This document shows, piece after piece, positions 8,172-15,407 of a stretch of DNA of 64,000 nucleotides; position 1 is the first letter of the stretch, and each line of letters begins with the position of its first letter. This DNA comes from Candidatus Gastranaerophilales bacterium (GTDB lineage Bacteria > Cyanobacteriota > Vampirovibrionia > Gastranaerophilales > Gastranaerophilaceae): positions 1 to 64,000 of the forward strand of contig CALVCA010000004.1 in the NCBI GenBank assembly GCA_944325895.1, in the 5' to 3' direction. Position numbers and translations under genes: made by a program. Under the pieces are notes generated by a model that was given only the letters and a program-made list of their open reading frames with translations, searched no databases and was not told where the DNA came from.

Positions 8172-9314
8172 CTATAATAAAGTTATATTATCCCGTGTGA
8201 TAATGGCATCATAATTCTTAAACCCTAAAATTTCCAAAATATTATCAGAATGACACCCTAAAACCTTACGGCATGAATCAGAACTATAATTTACAATCCC
8301 ACGGGCAAATTCCTTCTTATTTTCATCTAAAATTGATACAACATCACCTTTATTAAATTCATTAATAATATCAAGCATACCGATAGGTAAAAGACTTTTT
8401 CTCTTTTCAATTAATGCCTTTTTAGCCCCGCTGTTAACGACAATTTGCCCGATAATATTTGTTGCATAACCTATCCAGCGTTTTTTATCAGGTAAATTTT
8501 CTTTTTGAGGTAAAAACATTGTACCGTAATCTTCACCGGCAAATATTTTTCTTATAATATAAGGCACAGTACCGTTTGCAATAAGCATTTTACCGCCAAA
8601 TCTTGTAACCATGCGTGCAGCTTTTAATTTTGTTTCCATTCCTCCTCTGCCGCCGTCAGATACCCCTGATGCCAGTGCTAAAATCTCATCAGTAACTTCA
8701 TCAACTTCACGAATTATATGTGCATTAGGATTAATCTTAGGATTTGCGTCAAACAAACCGTCTATATCGGATAAAATTATTAACAAATCAGCGTCTAATT
8801 CACTTGCAACAAGTGCCGAAAGCTTATCGTTATCAGCAAAGCAAACCTGCATATTTTCATATCTCGGAGCCATTTCTATTGTAGACACAGTGTCATTTTG
8901 ATTAATTACCGGAATAACACCTAATTCCAAAAGCTTATTCAAAGTTGTTCTAAGGCTTAAATATCTTGTTCTTATTGAAAAATCATCTTCTGTTAATAAT
9001 ATTTGTGCCGCAACAAGTCCGTAAGTATCAAATCCCGTTTCGTAAATAGACATCAATTTGCCTTGTCCTATAGCAGCACATGCCTGTTTTAAAGCAGTAC
9101 CCTCGGTACTTTCCAACCCCAAACGTTTTTTCCCTAAACCTACAGCCCCTGAGGTTATTACTATCACTTCTTTACCCGATTTTACAAGAGCTGCAATGTC
9201 TTCAATAAATGAAAATACCCTCGGCAACGATACATTACCGTCTGTATTTCTTAATATATTAGTCCCAAGCTTAATAACAATTCTTTTTGCTTCTATAAAT
9301 TTATTTCTTTCCAT
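8172..9314 (-). CDS. proB: Glutamate 5-kinase
   Basis: ATP-dependent phosphorylation of glutamate, the first step of proline synthesis. The chosen start gives 380 residues beginning MERNKFIEAKRIVIKLGTN. The longer open frame upstream (to 9452) crosses the promoter and the divergent alr start, and has no family match. The amino-acid kinase domain shows IKLGTNIL, 'VIVITSGAVGLGKKRLG', 'INQNDTV' and 'GGRGGMETKL'. Residues ~285-380 form the PUA domain typical of long ProB proteins. The ATG is 6 nt after TATAAT with no Shine-Dalgarno. It is the first gene of proBA. Confidence 0.95.
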   Translation of the reverse strand: MERNKFIEAKRIVIKLGTNILRNTDGNVSLPRVFSFIEDIAALVKSGKEVIVITSGAVGLGKKRLGLESTEGTALKQACAAIGQGKLMSIYETGFDTYGLVAAQILLTEDDFSIRTRYLSLRTTLNKLLELGVIPVINQNDTVSTIEMAPRYENMQVCFADNDKLSALVASELDADLLIILSDIDGLFDANPKINPNAHIIREVDEVTDEILALASGVSDGGRGGMETKLKAARMVTRFGGKMLIANGTVPYIIRKIFAGEDYGTMFLPQKENLPDKKRWIGYATNIIGQIVVNSGAKKALIEKRKSLLPIGMLDIINEFNKGDVVSILDENKKEFARGIVNYSSDSCRKVLGCHSDNILEILGFKNYDAIITRDNITLL

Positions 9315-9320
9315 ACAACG

Positions 9321-9348
9321 ATTATAACAAAAATAAATATACATACAA
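9321..9348 (-). promoter_or_regulatory. proBA promoter (leaderless)
   Basis: Minus strand TTGTAT (9348-9343), 16 nt, TATAAT (9326-9321), then 6 nt to the proB ATG. It is back to back with the alr promoter; the -35 boxes touch. Confidence 0.6.
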
Positions 9349-9366
9349 GAATTTTTGTCATATAAT
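9338..9366 (+). promoter_or_regulatory. alr-lpdA-lipA promoter (leaderless)
   Basis: TATACA (9338-9343), 17 nt, TATAAT (9361-9366), then 6 nt to the alr ATG at 9373. Confidence 0.55.
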
Positions 9367-9372
9367 TTTATT

Positions 9373-10494
9373 ATGAAATATGCACGACAAGCAAACACAA
9401 ACACCCATCGTGATGCATGGGTCGAAATAAATATTGCAAACTTAGAACACAATATAAAAGAAATTAAAAAACAAATTCCAAATAATAAAAAAATTTTAGG
9501 AGTTGTAAAAGCGGATGCATACGGTCATGGTGCCGTAATGCTTGCACCCGCAATACTTGCAAACGGAATTGATATGCTGGGTGTAGCATCAATTGATGAA
9601 GGTGTTGATTTAAGAAATGCCAATATTAACTGTGACGTTCTTGTTTTAGGAGCAGTTCCCGTATGGGCTGTTGAAAGTGCTGTCAAGAATAATTTAGCTA
9701 TCTCTATTTTTTCCGATGATCACATAAAAGCATGTATCAGTGCATTTGAAAGAACAGGTATTAAGCCTAAAGTTCATATAAAAATAGACACCGGAATGAA
9801 CAGAATAGGTGTTTCCGTTGATAAAGCCGTTGATTTTATAAAAAAAGTGCAAAGTTGTAATTCAATAGATTTAAAAGGTATATTTACACACCTTGCAATG
9901 GCTGAAAATATTGAAGAAACACAAAAACAAACGGATAAATGGAACAAAATAATATCACAAATAAATACTGATAACCTTTTGTTACACGTTCAAAATACAG
10001 CCGGAACTTTAAGCTATGATATTTTAAACACTAATATGTGCCGTGTTGGTATTGCATTATACGGTTTAGCCCCTGATTTTCCGCCATGCGTAAAACATAT
10101 CCCTAATTTAAAGCCTTTAATATCATTAAAAGGCAGAATTGTTAACATACATGAAGCAAAAGACGGAGAAGGAATAAGTTACTCATACACATACCGTGCT
10201 GAAGGTTCAAGGAAAATAGCGACAATACCAATAGGATATGCAGATGGTGTTCCAAGAGCCCTTTCTAACAAAATTTCTGCTGAATTAAACGGACAAAAAA
10301 TCAAACAAGCCGGTAATATTACAATGGATCAAATGATGTTTGACATAACAGGAGTTGAAGCTGAAATAGGCGATATTATAACTCTTTTAGACGATAAAAA
10401 TTCAATAGATGAATGGGCAAAACTTCTAAATACAATTAATTATGAATTAACATGCCGGTTAAAAGTACGATTACCGAGAATTTATACGAGGTAG
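9373..10494 (+). CDS. alr: Alanine racemase
   Basis: PLP enzyme making D-alanine for peptidoglycan. The 373 residues show the family's order: N-terminal 'DAWVEINIANLEHNIKEI', the PLP-lysine motif 'GVVKADAYGHGA' (~47-57), 'HIKIDTGMNRIG', 'VGIALYGLAP', and the catalytic tyrosine segment 'EGISYSYTYRA', then 'IPIGYADGVPR' and 'DQMMFDIT' in the C-terminal beta domain. A TTG six codons upstream would begin inside the -10 box, so ATG 9373 is preferred. It is first of a tight operon; lpdA starts two bases after its stop. Confidence 0.96.
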   Translation: MKYARQANTNTHRDAWVEINIANLEHNIKEIKKQIPNNKKILGVVKADAYGHGAVMLAPAILANGIDMLGVASIDEGVDLRNANINCDVLVLGAVPVWAVESAVKNNLAISIFSDDHIKACISAFERTGIKPKVHIKIDTGMNRIGVSVDKAVDFIKKVQSCNSIDLKGIFTHLAMAENIEETQKQTDKWNKIISQINTDNLLLHVQNTAGTLSYDILNTNMCRVGIALYGLAPDFPPCVKHIPNLKPLISLKGRIVNIHEAKDGEGISYSYTYRAEGSRKIATIPIGYADGVPRALSNKISAELNGQKIKQAGNITMDQMMFDITGVEAEIGDIITLLDDKNSIDEWAKLLNTINYELTCRLKVRLPRIYTR

Positions 10495-10496
10495 AA

Positions 10497-11729
10497 ATGG
10501 AAAAATTCGATTTTGGAATTATAGGTTCAGGTCCGGGAGGATACACAGCAGCATTAAACGCAGCGTCTTTAGGCAAAAAAATTATCCTGTTTGAAAAAGA
10601 TTTGATAGGAGGAGTCTGCTTACATAAAGGTTGTATCCCGACCAAAACTCTGCTGCATTCAGCTGAAATTTATCAAACCGCCAAAAATTCGTCAAGTTTA
10701 GGCATTGATATAAATGTTTGCCGCCTTAACATAGATAAAATAATCGAAAGAAAAACAGCCGTTATTGAAAAATTACGCAACGGACTGGAAAGAGCTTTTA
10801 AAAATGCAGGCATTGTCAACGTTAATGCTAAAGCAGAAATTATTGACAAAAACACGATTAAGGCTGACGGGAAAACATACTTTTGCGACAAAATTATTGC
10901 AGCTGTCGGCTCAAGTCCTAAAGAATTACCTGATTTAAAATTTGACCATAAATTAATATTATCATCTGACGATGTATTAAACTTTAAAAATTTTCCTAAA
11001 AGTATTATTATTGTAGGTTCAGGTGCAATAGGAATTGAATTTTCAAGAATTTTATCTGCTTTTGATACAAATGTTACCGTCATAGAAATTGCTGATAATC
11101 TTTTACCTAATGCGGATATAGATGTATCAAAACGTATTGAAAGGATATTCAAAACAAAAGGCATTAAATTTTACACAAAAACATCTGTCGAAAAAGTAGA
11201 AAAACTTGATGACGGAATAAAAGTTTTTCTTTCTAATAATGAAATTTTAGAATCTGATTGTCTGCTTTTAGCAATCGGAAGAGAGCCGAATAAAATTGAA
11301 AAAATTGAAGGAGTTACGTACATAGGAGATGTATTGAATTCTATACAGCTTGCACATTTTGCAATTAAACAGGCTCTTAATAAAATTATGCAAATTCCGT
11401 TTGATGAAAACTTAGTGCCGTCAGTTGTATATGGCATGCCTGAAATTGCGTGGGTCGGCAAACGAGAGCAGGACTTAAAAAATTATAAAAAAACAATGAT
11501 ACCAATTTCCGCACTTGCAAAATCTCATTGCGACAACTCTCTTGACGGTATGATTAAAATTTTGACACAGGATAACAAAATTGTAGGAGCTCATATTATT
11601 TCCAATGAAGCTTCCTCCCTTATTCAGCAGCTTGTTATAGCCATGCAATTTAACATTACTGCTGAACAACTGAAATCTGTATGTTTTCCGCATCCGACAT
11701 ACTCTGAAGGAATTTTCGAATGTCTATGA
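10497..11729 (+). CDS. lpdA: Dihydrolipoamide dehydrogenase-like flavoprotein, compact
   Basis: FAD-dependent pyridine nucleotide-disulfide oxidoreductase, likely the E3 that reoxidises lipoyl domains. Seen: FAD fold 'IIGSGPGGYTAALNA' (~6-20), redox disulfide 'GGVCLHKGCIPTKT', NAD fold 'IIVGSGAIGIEFSRIL' (~177-192), and C-terminal dimer-partner His-Glu in 'CFPHPTYSEGIFE'. At 410 residues it is ~50 shorter than usual. The missing part is around the second FAD motif, reduced to 'EGVTYIGDV' with no preceding ~30-residue loop. GAGG precedes the ATG at 10497. Followed by lipA, so a link to lipoylated complexes is likely, though no E1/E2 or gcv genes are nearby. Confidence 0.85.
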   Translation: MEKFDFGIIGSGPGGYTAALNAASLGKKIILFEKDLIGGVCLHKGCIPTKTLLHSAEIYQTAKNSSSLGIDINVCRLNIDKIIERKTAVIEKLRNGLERAFKNAGIVNVNAKAEIIDKNTIKADGKTYFCDKIIAAVGSSPKELPDLKFDHKLILSSDDVLNFKNFPKSIIIVGSGAIGIEFSRILSAFDTNVTVIEIADNLLPNADIDVSKRIERIFKTKGIKFYTKTSVEKVEKLDDGIKVFLSNNEILESDCLLLAIGREPNKIEKIEGVTYIGDVLNSIQLAHFAIKQALNKIMQIPFDENLVPSVVYGMPEIAWVGKREQDLKNYKKTMIPISALAKSHCDNSLDGMIKILTQDNKIVGAHIISNEASSLIQQLVIAMQFNITAEQLKSVCFPHPTYSEGIFECL

Positions 11730-12562
11730 GATTACCAAAATATCTTAAACGTCCTATTATAGATACCGACAAAACAAAAAAAGTACGGTCAATTCTTAAA
11801 ACAAAGTGTCTTAATACTGTTTGCGATAATGCAAGATGTCCCAATAAAAATGAATGTTACACAAAAAATACCGCAACATTTCTTATCATGGGAAATAACT
11901 GTACAAGAAACTGTAAATATTGCAATATTACATGCCAAAAACCCGAACCTTTAGATTTGAATGAACCTAAACATATTGCCGAAGCAGTAAAAGCATTAGG
12001 TTTAAAATATACTGTAATTACCTCCGTTACTAGAGATGACCTTGATGACGGCGGTGCCCGCCATTTTGCAAATTGCATAAAAGAAATAAGAAAAATTTGT
12101 CCTGATACCAAAATAGAAATTTTGACCCCTGATTTTAAAGGTGATAAAAAAGCTCTAAATACCATAATTGAAGCAAAACCCGATGTTTTTAACCATAATA
12201 TAGAAGCCGTAAAAGAAATATTTAATATTGTCAGACCTCAAGGCAACTATGAACTATCGCTAAATGTATTAAAGTACATAAAAGAAATCGGTAATATAAC
12301 AACTAAATCAGGATTTATGGTAGGGTTAGGCGAAACGAACGAACAAATTAAAAATACTCTCAAAGATTTGCATGACAATCTTTGCGATATTGTTACAATC
12401 GGTCAATATATCCAACCGTCAAAAAAACATTTTCCTGTATCAAAATATTATACACCTGAAGAATTTAAGGCACTCGAAGTGTTTGCCGATGATGCCAAAA
12501 TCAAACATTATCAGATAGGTCCTTTGGTAAGAAGTTCATACAGAGCAGCAGAATTATTTTGA
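11726..12562 (+). CDS. lipA: Lipoyl synthase
   Basis: Radical-SAM enzyme inserting two sulfurs into octanoyl groups on lipoyl carrier proteins. Both iron-sulfur motifs are present: the auxiliary cluster pattern C-x4-C-x5-C in 'CLNTVCDNARCPNKNEC' and the radical-SAM CTRNCKYC (~54-61). Also seen are 'ITSVTRDDLDDGGA', 'NHNIEAV' and the C-terminal 'GPLVRSSYRA', whose Ser-Ser matches the Arg-Ser-Ser-Tyr family ending. The ATGA overlap with the lpdA stop favours the ATG at 11726 over one at 11720. 278 residues is typical. Its coupling to lpdA is functionally coherent. It converges on, and overlaps by 9 bp, the next minus-strand gene. Confidence 0.96.
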   Translation: MRLPKYLKRPIIDTDKTKKVRSILKTKCLNTVCDNARCPNKNECYTKNTATFLIMGNNCTRNCKYCNITCQKPEPLDLNEPKHIAEAVKALGLKYTVITSVTRDDLDDGGARHFANCIKEIRKICPDTKIEILTPDFKGDKKALNTIIEAKPDVFNHNIEAVKEIFNIVRPQGNYELSLNVLKYIKEIGNITTKSGFMVGLGETNEQIKNTLKDLHDNLCDIVTIGQYIQPSKKHFPVSKYYTPEEFKALEVFADDAKIKHYQIGPLVRSSYRAAELF

Positions 12563-12769
12563 TTTCTTCTCTACGATTTTAAATTCATAGCCCAAATAAT
12601 CTAATAATTCTTGGACTAATTTAAACCGTATGCTGCCTGATAAAAACATCTTGGAAAGATTACTCGGGAAAGGCACATTGTGTCCTTCCTCTTTCATTTT
12701 CTTGAGGACTTTGCTCATTGACTTCCCGTTTCTTACGAGGATAACTTTTATCTCTTTGTAAATATCCAT
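12554..12769 (-). CDS. Small HTH-like regulator of the 'NLSxKLxRGTIR' type
   Basis: A 71-residue protein starting MDIYKEIKVILVRNGKSMSK. Its later 'FPSNLSKMFLSGSIRFKLVQELLDYLGYEFKIV' follows a pattern of small XRE/Cro-like proteins in which an asymmetric HTH is followed by an 'A..I..LGYEI' helix. The frame is open upstream to 12868, but that part is low in complexity and covers the promoter. The second of two adjacent ATGs, lying 4-7 nt after a TATAAC/TAATAT, is preferred, which gives a leaderless-type start. It probably binds DNA; the target is unknown. An 11-bp palindrome lies 62 nt upstream. Confidence 0.6.
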   Translation of the reverse strand: MDIYKEIKVILVRNGKSMSKVLKKMKEEGHNVPFPSNLSKMFLSGSIRFKLVQELLDYLGYEFKIVEKKSK

Positions 12770-12830
12770 CATAATAGTTATATTATCATTTATATTCCCA
12801 AATTTTGCAAAAATAACAAACATGTTATCT

Positions 12831-12855
12831 AAATAAATATTAACAATATTTATTT
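12831..12855. promoter_or_regulatory. Perfect 11-bp palindrome, possible operator
   Basis: AAATAAATATT-aac-AATATTTATTT between the HTH gene (minus) and nusB (plus). Its position fits an operator for autoregulation, but AT-only palindromes occur by chance in such DNA. Confidence 0.3.
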
Positions 12856-12954
12856 GAATATCAAACATTAAGAAATGCTTTACAAAATGATACCTTGTAG
12901 TAAAAATTTTTTCATGCTAGCATTAAGTTTGTAAAATTTAAATGAGGACAAATC

Positions 12955-13614
12955 ATGCAAGCAAGACGTGCCGCAAGAGAATTAGCATTTATATTATTTT
13001 CACAATTTGATAAAAAAATAACAAATTATACAAAAGACGATTTAGAAAACATAATATTAAAATCCGTAAGAATTTTGACAAGCAATGCCAGTGATGAACT
13101 AAAAACAGCCGTAGGGGCATTAATTGACATGAAAAATCGTATTGACGATTATGAAGCGGAACACGAAGTCAATTTAAAAAGACCGCTCGGAGCAGCAAAC
13201 CTTCCGGTGCCGCTGCCCATGACATCGGATATGTCAGGTCGTATCAATGAAATGATTGATATAGCAGAAAAAGCCTTATTGGCTTTAGAAATAGCTGAAT
13301 TCACCACACTGGAATCCCAAAATGAAGTCAAAAATTATGCAATAAAAATAGCTGAATTATTTCAAAAAAATCATGCCGAAATAGATAAGATGATACAGAA
13401 ATATTCAAAAGGCTGGGATATTGAAAGACTTGTTAAAATGGATCGGGATATTTTGCGTATAGCAATTGTGGAACTTTTATATATAAAAGACGCACCTATG
13501 AAAGTTGTTGTTGATGAAGCTTTAGAGCTAGCTAAAAAATATTCAACAGACGACAGCTCAGCGTTTATAAACGGAATTTTAGCAAAAGTTATAGTTGATA
13601 ACGGGCTAAGCTAA
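12955..13614 (+). CDS. nusB: Transcription antitermination factor NusB, long form
   Basis: RNA-binding all-helical protein of rRNA antitermination. The start 'MQARRAARELAFILFSQFD' and C-terminal 'WDIERLVKMDRDILRIAIVELLYI', '..VVVDEALELAKKYSTDDSSAFINGILAKV' are family hallmarks. At 219 residues it carries an insertion of ~60-70 residues after the first helix (residues ~55-120) relative to E. coli NusB. Long NusB proteins are usual in cyanobacteria, which agrees with the proposed lineage. AGGA precedes the ATG. Its TAA overlaps the ftsY ATG by one base (TAATG), so the two are translationally coupled. Confidence 0.92.
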   Translation: MQARRAARELAFILFSQFDKKITNYTKDDLENIILKSVRILTSNASDELKTAVGALIDMKNRIDDYEAEHEVNLKRPLGAANLPVPLPMTSDMSGRINEMIDIAEKALLALEIAEFTTLESQNEVKNYAIKIAELFQKNHAEIDKMIQKYSKGWDIERLVKMDRDILRIAIVELLYIKDAPMKVVVDEALELAKKYSTDDSSAFINGILAKVIVDNGLS

Positions 13615-14522
13615 TGTTCAAATTTTTTTCAAATAGTTTTGACAACTTTAAGAAAAAAATAGCCAACACCGCAACGGCTTTAGTAAATAATGTTGTTGAC
13701 AACATATCAGAAGAAGAAAATTTTTCCGAATTTGTACTTGATGATATGGAAGATTTACTGATTAGTGCAGATTTAGGTGTAAATTACTCATCTGAACTTG
13801 TTGATAAATTAAGAAATCAAGACAAAATAAAACCAAAGGATGTTAAAAATTACCTTAAATCGGAATTTAAAAATGTTTTAAATGCCGATACTGACTTAAA
13901 ATATACAGATAACGAATTAAATATTTATTTTATCGCCGGAGTCAACGGTGCAGGAAAAACAACTTTAATCGGTAAATTAGCTTACAGATTCAAACAAGAA
14001 GGTAAAAAAGTTTTAATCGCAGCAGGCGACACATTCAGAGCAGCAGCGGAAGAACAACTTGATATATGGTCAAAAAGAGCCGGAGCCGATATTGTAAGAC
14101 GAGATAAAGCAGACCCTGCATCTGTTGTTTATGAATCAATACAAAAAGCTAAATCCGAAAATTATGATGTAATTTTAGTTGATACGGCAGGAAGATTACA
14201 AAATAAATTCAATCTAATGGAAGAGTTATCAAAAATAAAAAATGTAATAGATAAAAATGCACCTGAAAATTTAAGAGAATGTATACTGGTATTAGATGCA
14301 AACACAGGTCAAAACGGATTACAGCAGGCAAAAGTTTTCACAAAAGCCATAAATATAACTTCTGTTGCACTTACAAAACTTGACGGTTCAGCCAAAGGCG
14401 GAATTATCCTTGCAATTGCAAAAGAAATGAATTTACCGGTAAAACTTGTCGGCATTGGAGAAAGAATGGAAGATTTAAAAAATTTTGACAATGAAGAATT
14501 TATAAACGCACTATTTGATTAG
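13614..14522 (+). CDS. ftsY: Signal recognition particle receptor FtsY
   Basis: SRP GTPase that docks ribosome-nascent chains at the membrane. The N domain (1-~95) is followed by the G domain with 'GVNGAGKTTLIGKLA' (P-loop, ~105-119), 'DTFRAAAEEQL', 'DTAGR' and 'TKLDGSAKGG', ending 'GIGERMEDLKNF'. The 302 residues lack the long acidic A domain of E. coli, as in most short FtsY proteins. It forms an operon with nusB upstream and a receiver-domain gene 11 bp downstream. Confidence 0.96.
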   Translation: MFKFFSNSFDNFKKKIANTATALVNNVVDNISEEENFSEFVLDDMEDLLISADLGVNYSSELVDKLRNQDKIKPKDVKNYLKSEFKNVLNADTDLKYTDNELNIYFIAGVNGAGKTTLIGKLAYRFKQEGKKVLIAAGDTFRAAAEEQLDIWSKRAGADIVRRDKADPASVVYESIQKAKSENYDVILVDTAGRLQNKFNLMEELSKIKNVIDKNAPENLRECILVLDANTGQNGLQQAKVFTKAINITSVALTKLDGSAKGGIILAIAKEMNLPVKLVGIGERMEDLKNFDNEEFINALFD

Positions 14523-14533
14523 AGGTAAAATTT

Positions 14534-14920
14534 ATGAAAAGAATTATGGTAGTCGATGATTCACCAAGCTGGGTAAAGCATCACACTTTTAATATAAAAT
14601 TCATTCTTGGAGAAGATAATTTAACGATATTACCGGCATATTCAGCCAAAGAAGCTGACAGGCTGCTGGCTTTAAAAGAACCGTTTGATATAATTTTTAC
14701 AGATATGCAGATGGAACCTGATTTTTTGCCGTTGAACGCAGGAGAATGGCTTATTAAACAAATTCAATTTTACCCTGAATATAAAAATACAAAAATCGTA
14801 ATAATTTCCGCATCACCAAGAATTGAACAAATTGCCGAAAAATACGGAGTTGACTACATTCCGAAAAGACAATGTCAAACAACCGTTCCTTATGAAAAAA
14901 TTTTAAAAAATAGCGGATAA
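14534..14920 (+). CDS. Stand-alone response-regulator receiver domain
   Basis: A 128-residue CheY-like protein. The acidic pair is in 'IMVVDDSP' (D8, D9), the phospho-acceptor Asp in 'IIFTDMQM' (~57), the conserved Ser in 'IVIISASP', and the conserved Lys in 'YIPKRQC' (~112). All residues needed for phosphorylation are present. There is no output domain, so it probably acts by protein contact. An insertion 'EPDFLPLNAGEW' after the phosphorylation loop is a little longer than in CheY. AGAGG precedes the ATG. No histidine kinase lies in the window. Confidence 0.85.
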   Translation: MKRIMVVDDSPSWVKHHTFNIKFILGEDNLTILPAYSAKEADRLLALKEPFDIIFTDMQMEPDFLPLNAGEWLIKQIQFYPEYKNTKIVIISASPRIEQIAEKYGVDYIPKRQCQTTVPYEKILKNSG

Positions 14921-15071
14921 GATAGTACCCCGTAATTGACTAGTGCCTTTCAGGATGTTTTTGGAAGTTTATTCCACGCTGCTCATCATTTTGGGCGGAA
15001 AAATTATTTTTATAAAGTTACCAGGGCATTATGCCAAAATAACTTATTAAAGAACTTATTCCACACAACAC

Positions 15072-15130
15072 GTCATTCTGAGCAAAGCAAAGAATCTCTT
15101 AATGAGATCCTTCGGCTAAAGCCTCAGGGT
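15072..15130. repeat. REP-like repeat inside the truncated-prepilin leader
   Basis: CGTCATTCTGAGCAAAGC ... GGCTAAAGCCTCAGGGTG, a degenerate copy of the 5490 element. It lies between a conserved upstream segment and the prepilin ATG. At 24520-24547 the corresponding position is occupied by an inverted half copy. Confidence 0.6.
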
Positions 15131-15145
15131 GCTACGTACGTAGGT

Positions 15146-15328
15146 ATGTTTGATAAAAATCGTCGTGCCGCCTTCACGCTAGCTGAGGTTCTTATCACCC
15201 TCGGGATTATCGGGGTCGTTGCCGCTTTGACTATCCCCACACTTATTGCGAATTACAAGAAAAAACAGGCTATCTCCAAATTACAAAAAAACAATTTTAC
15301 GGTTATTCAAAAATGTAAAGATTTGTAA
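15146..15328 (+). pseudogene. Truncated prepilin (N-terminal cassette only)
   Basis: Sixty codons: MFDKNRRAA, then FTLAEVLITLGIIGVVAALT and IPTLIANYKKK, with a stop soon after the assembly helix. A normal prepilin has 150-300 residues, so the soluble domain is missing. Prepilin peptidase would cut before Phe10. The ~100 bp before the ATG match the leader of prepilin C at 24 kb. The frame is open 70 codons upstream without a stop, as at locus C. It may be a relic, a silent donor cassette or a minimal pilin; I cannot tell which. Its end overlaps the upstream elements of the 15408 promoter. Confidence 0.6.
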
Positions 15329-15356
15329 AAATATTTTGAATGAATTTTTAATTTCT

Positions 15357-15384
15357 TAAAGCAAAACTTGCCCAAAACCGATAA
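15357..15384 (+). promoter_or_regulatory. Sigma28/SigF-like promoter candidate
   Basis: TAAA (15357-15360), 16 nt, ACCGATAA (15377-15384), about 24 nt before the ATG at 15408. CCGATAA is the diagnostic -10 core of FliA/SigF promoters. Upstream (15311-15332) lies AAATGTAAAGATTTGTAAAA, related to the motif before the paralogous gene at 52.56 kb. Confidence 0.45.
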
Positions 15385-15407
15385 CTAAATAGGAAAGGGA
15401 AGACAAC

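Noticed and set aside
9315-9452. N-terminally extended proB (start at 9452)
   Set aside because: It would span both divergent promoters and the alr start, and the extra 46 residues do not resemble any kinase.
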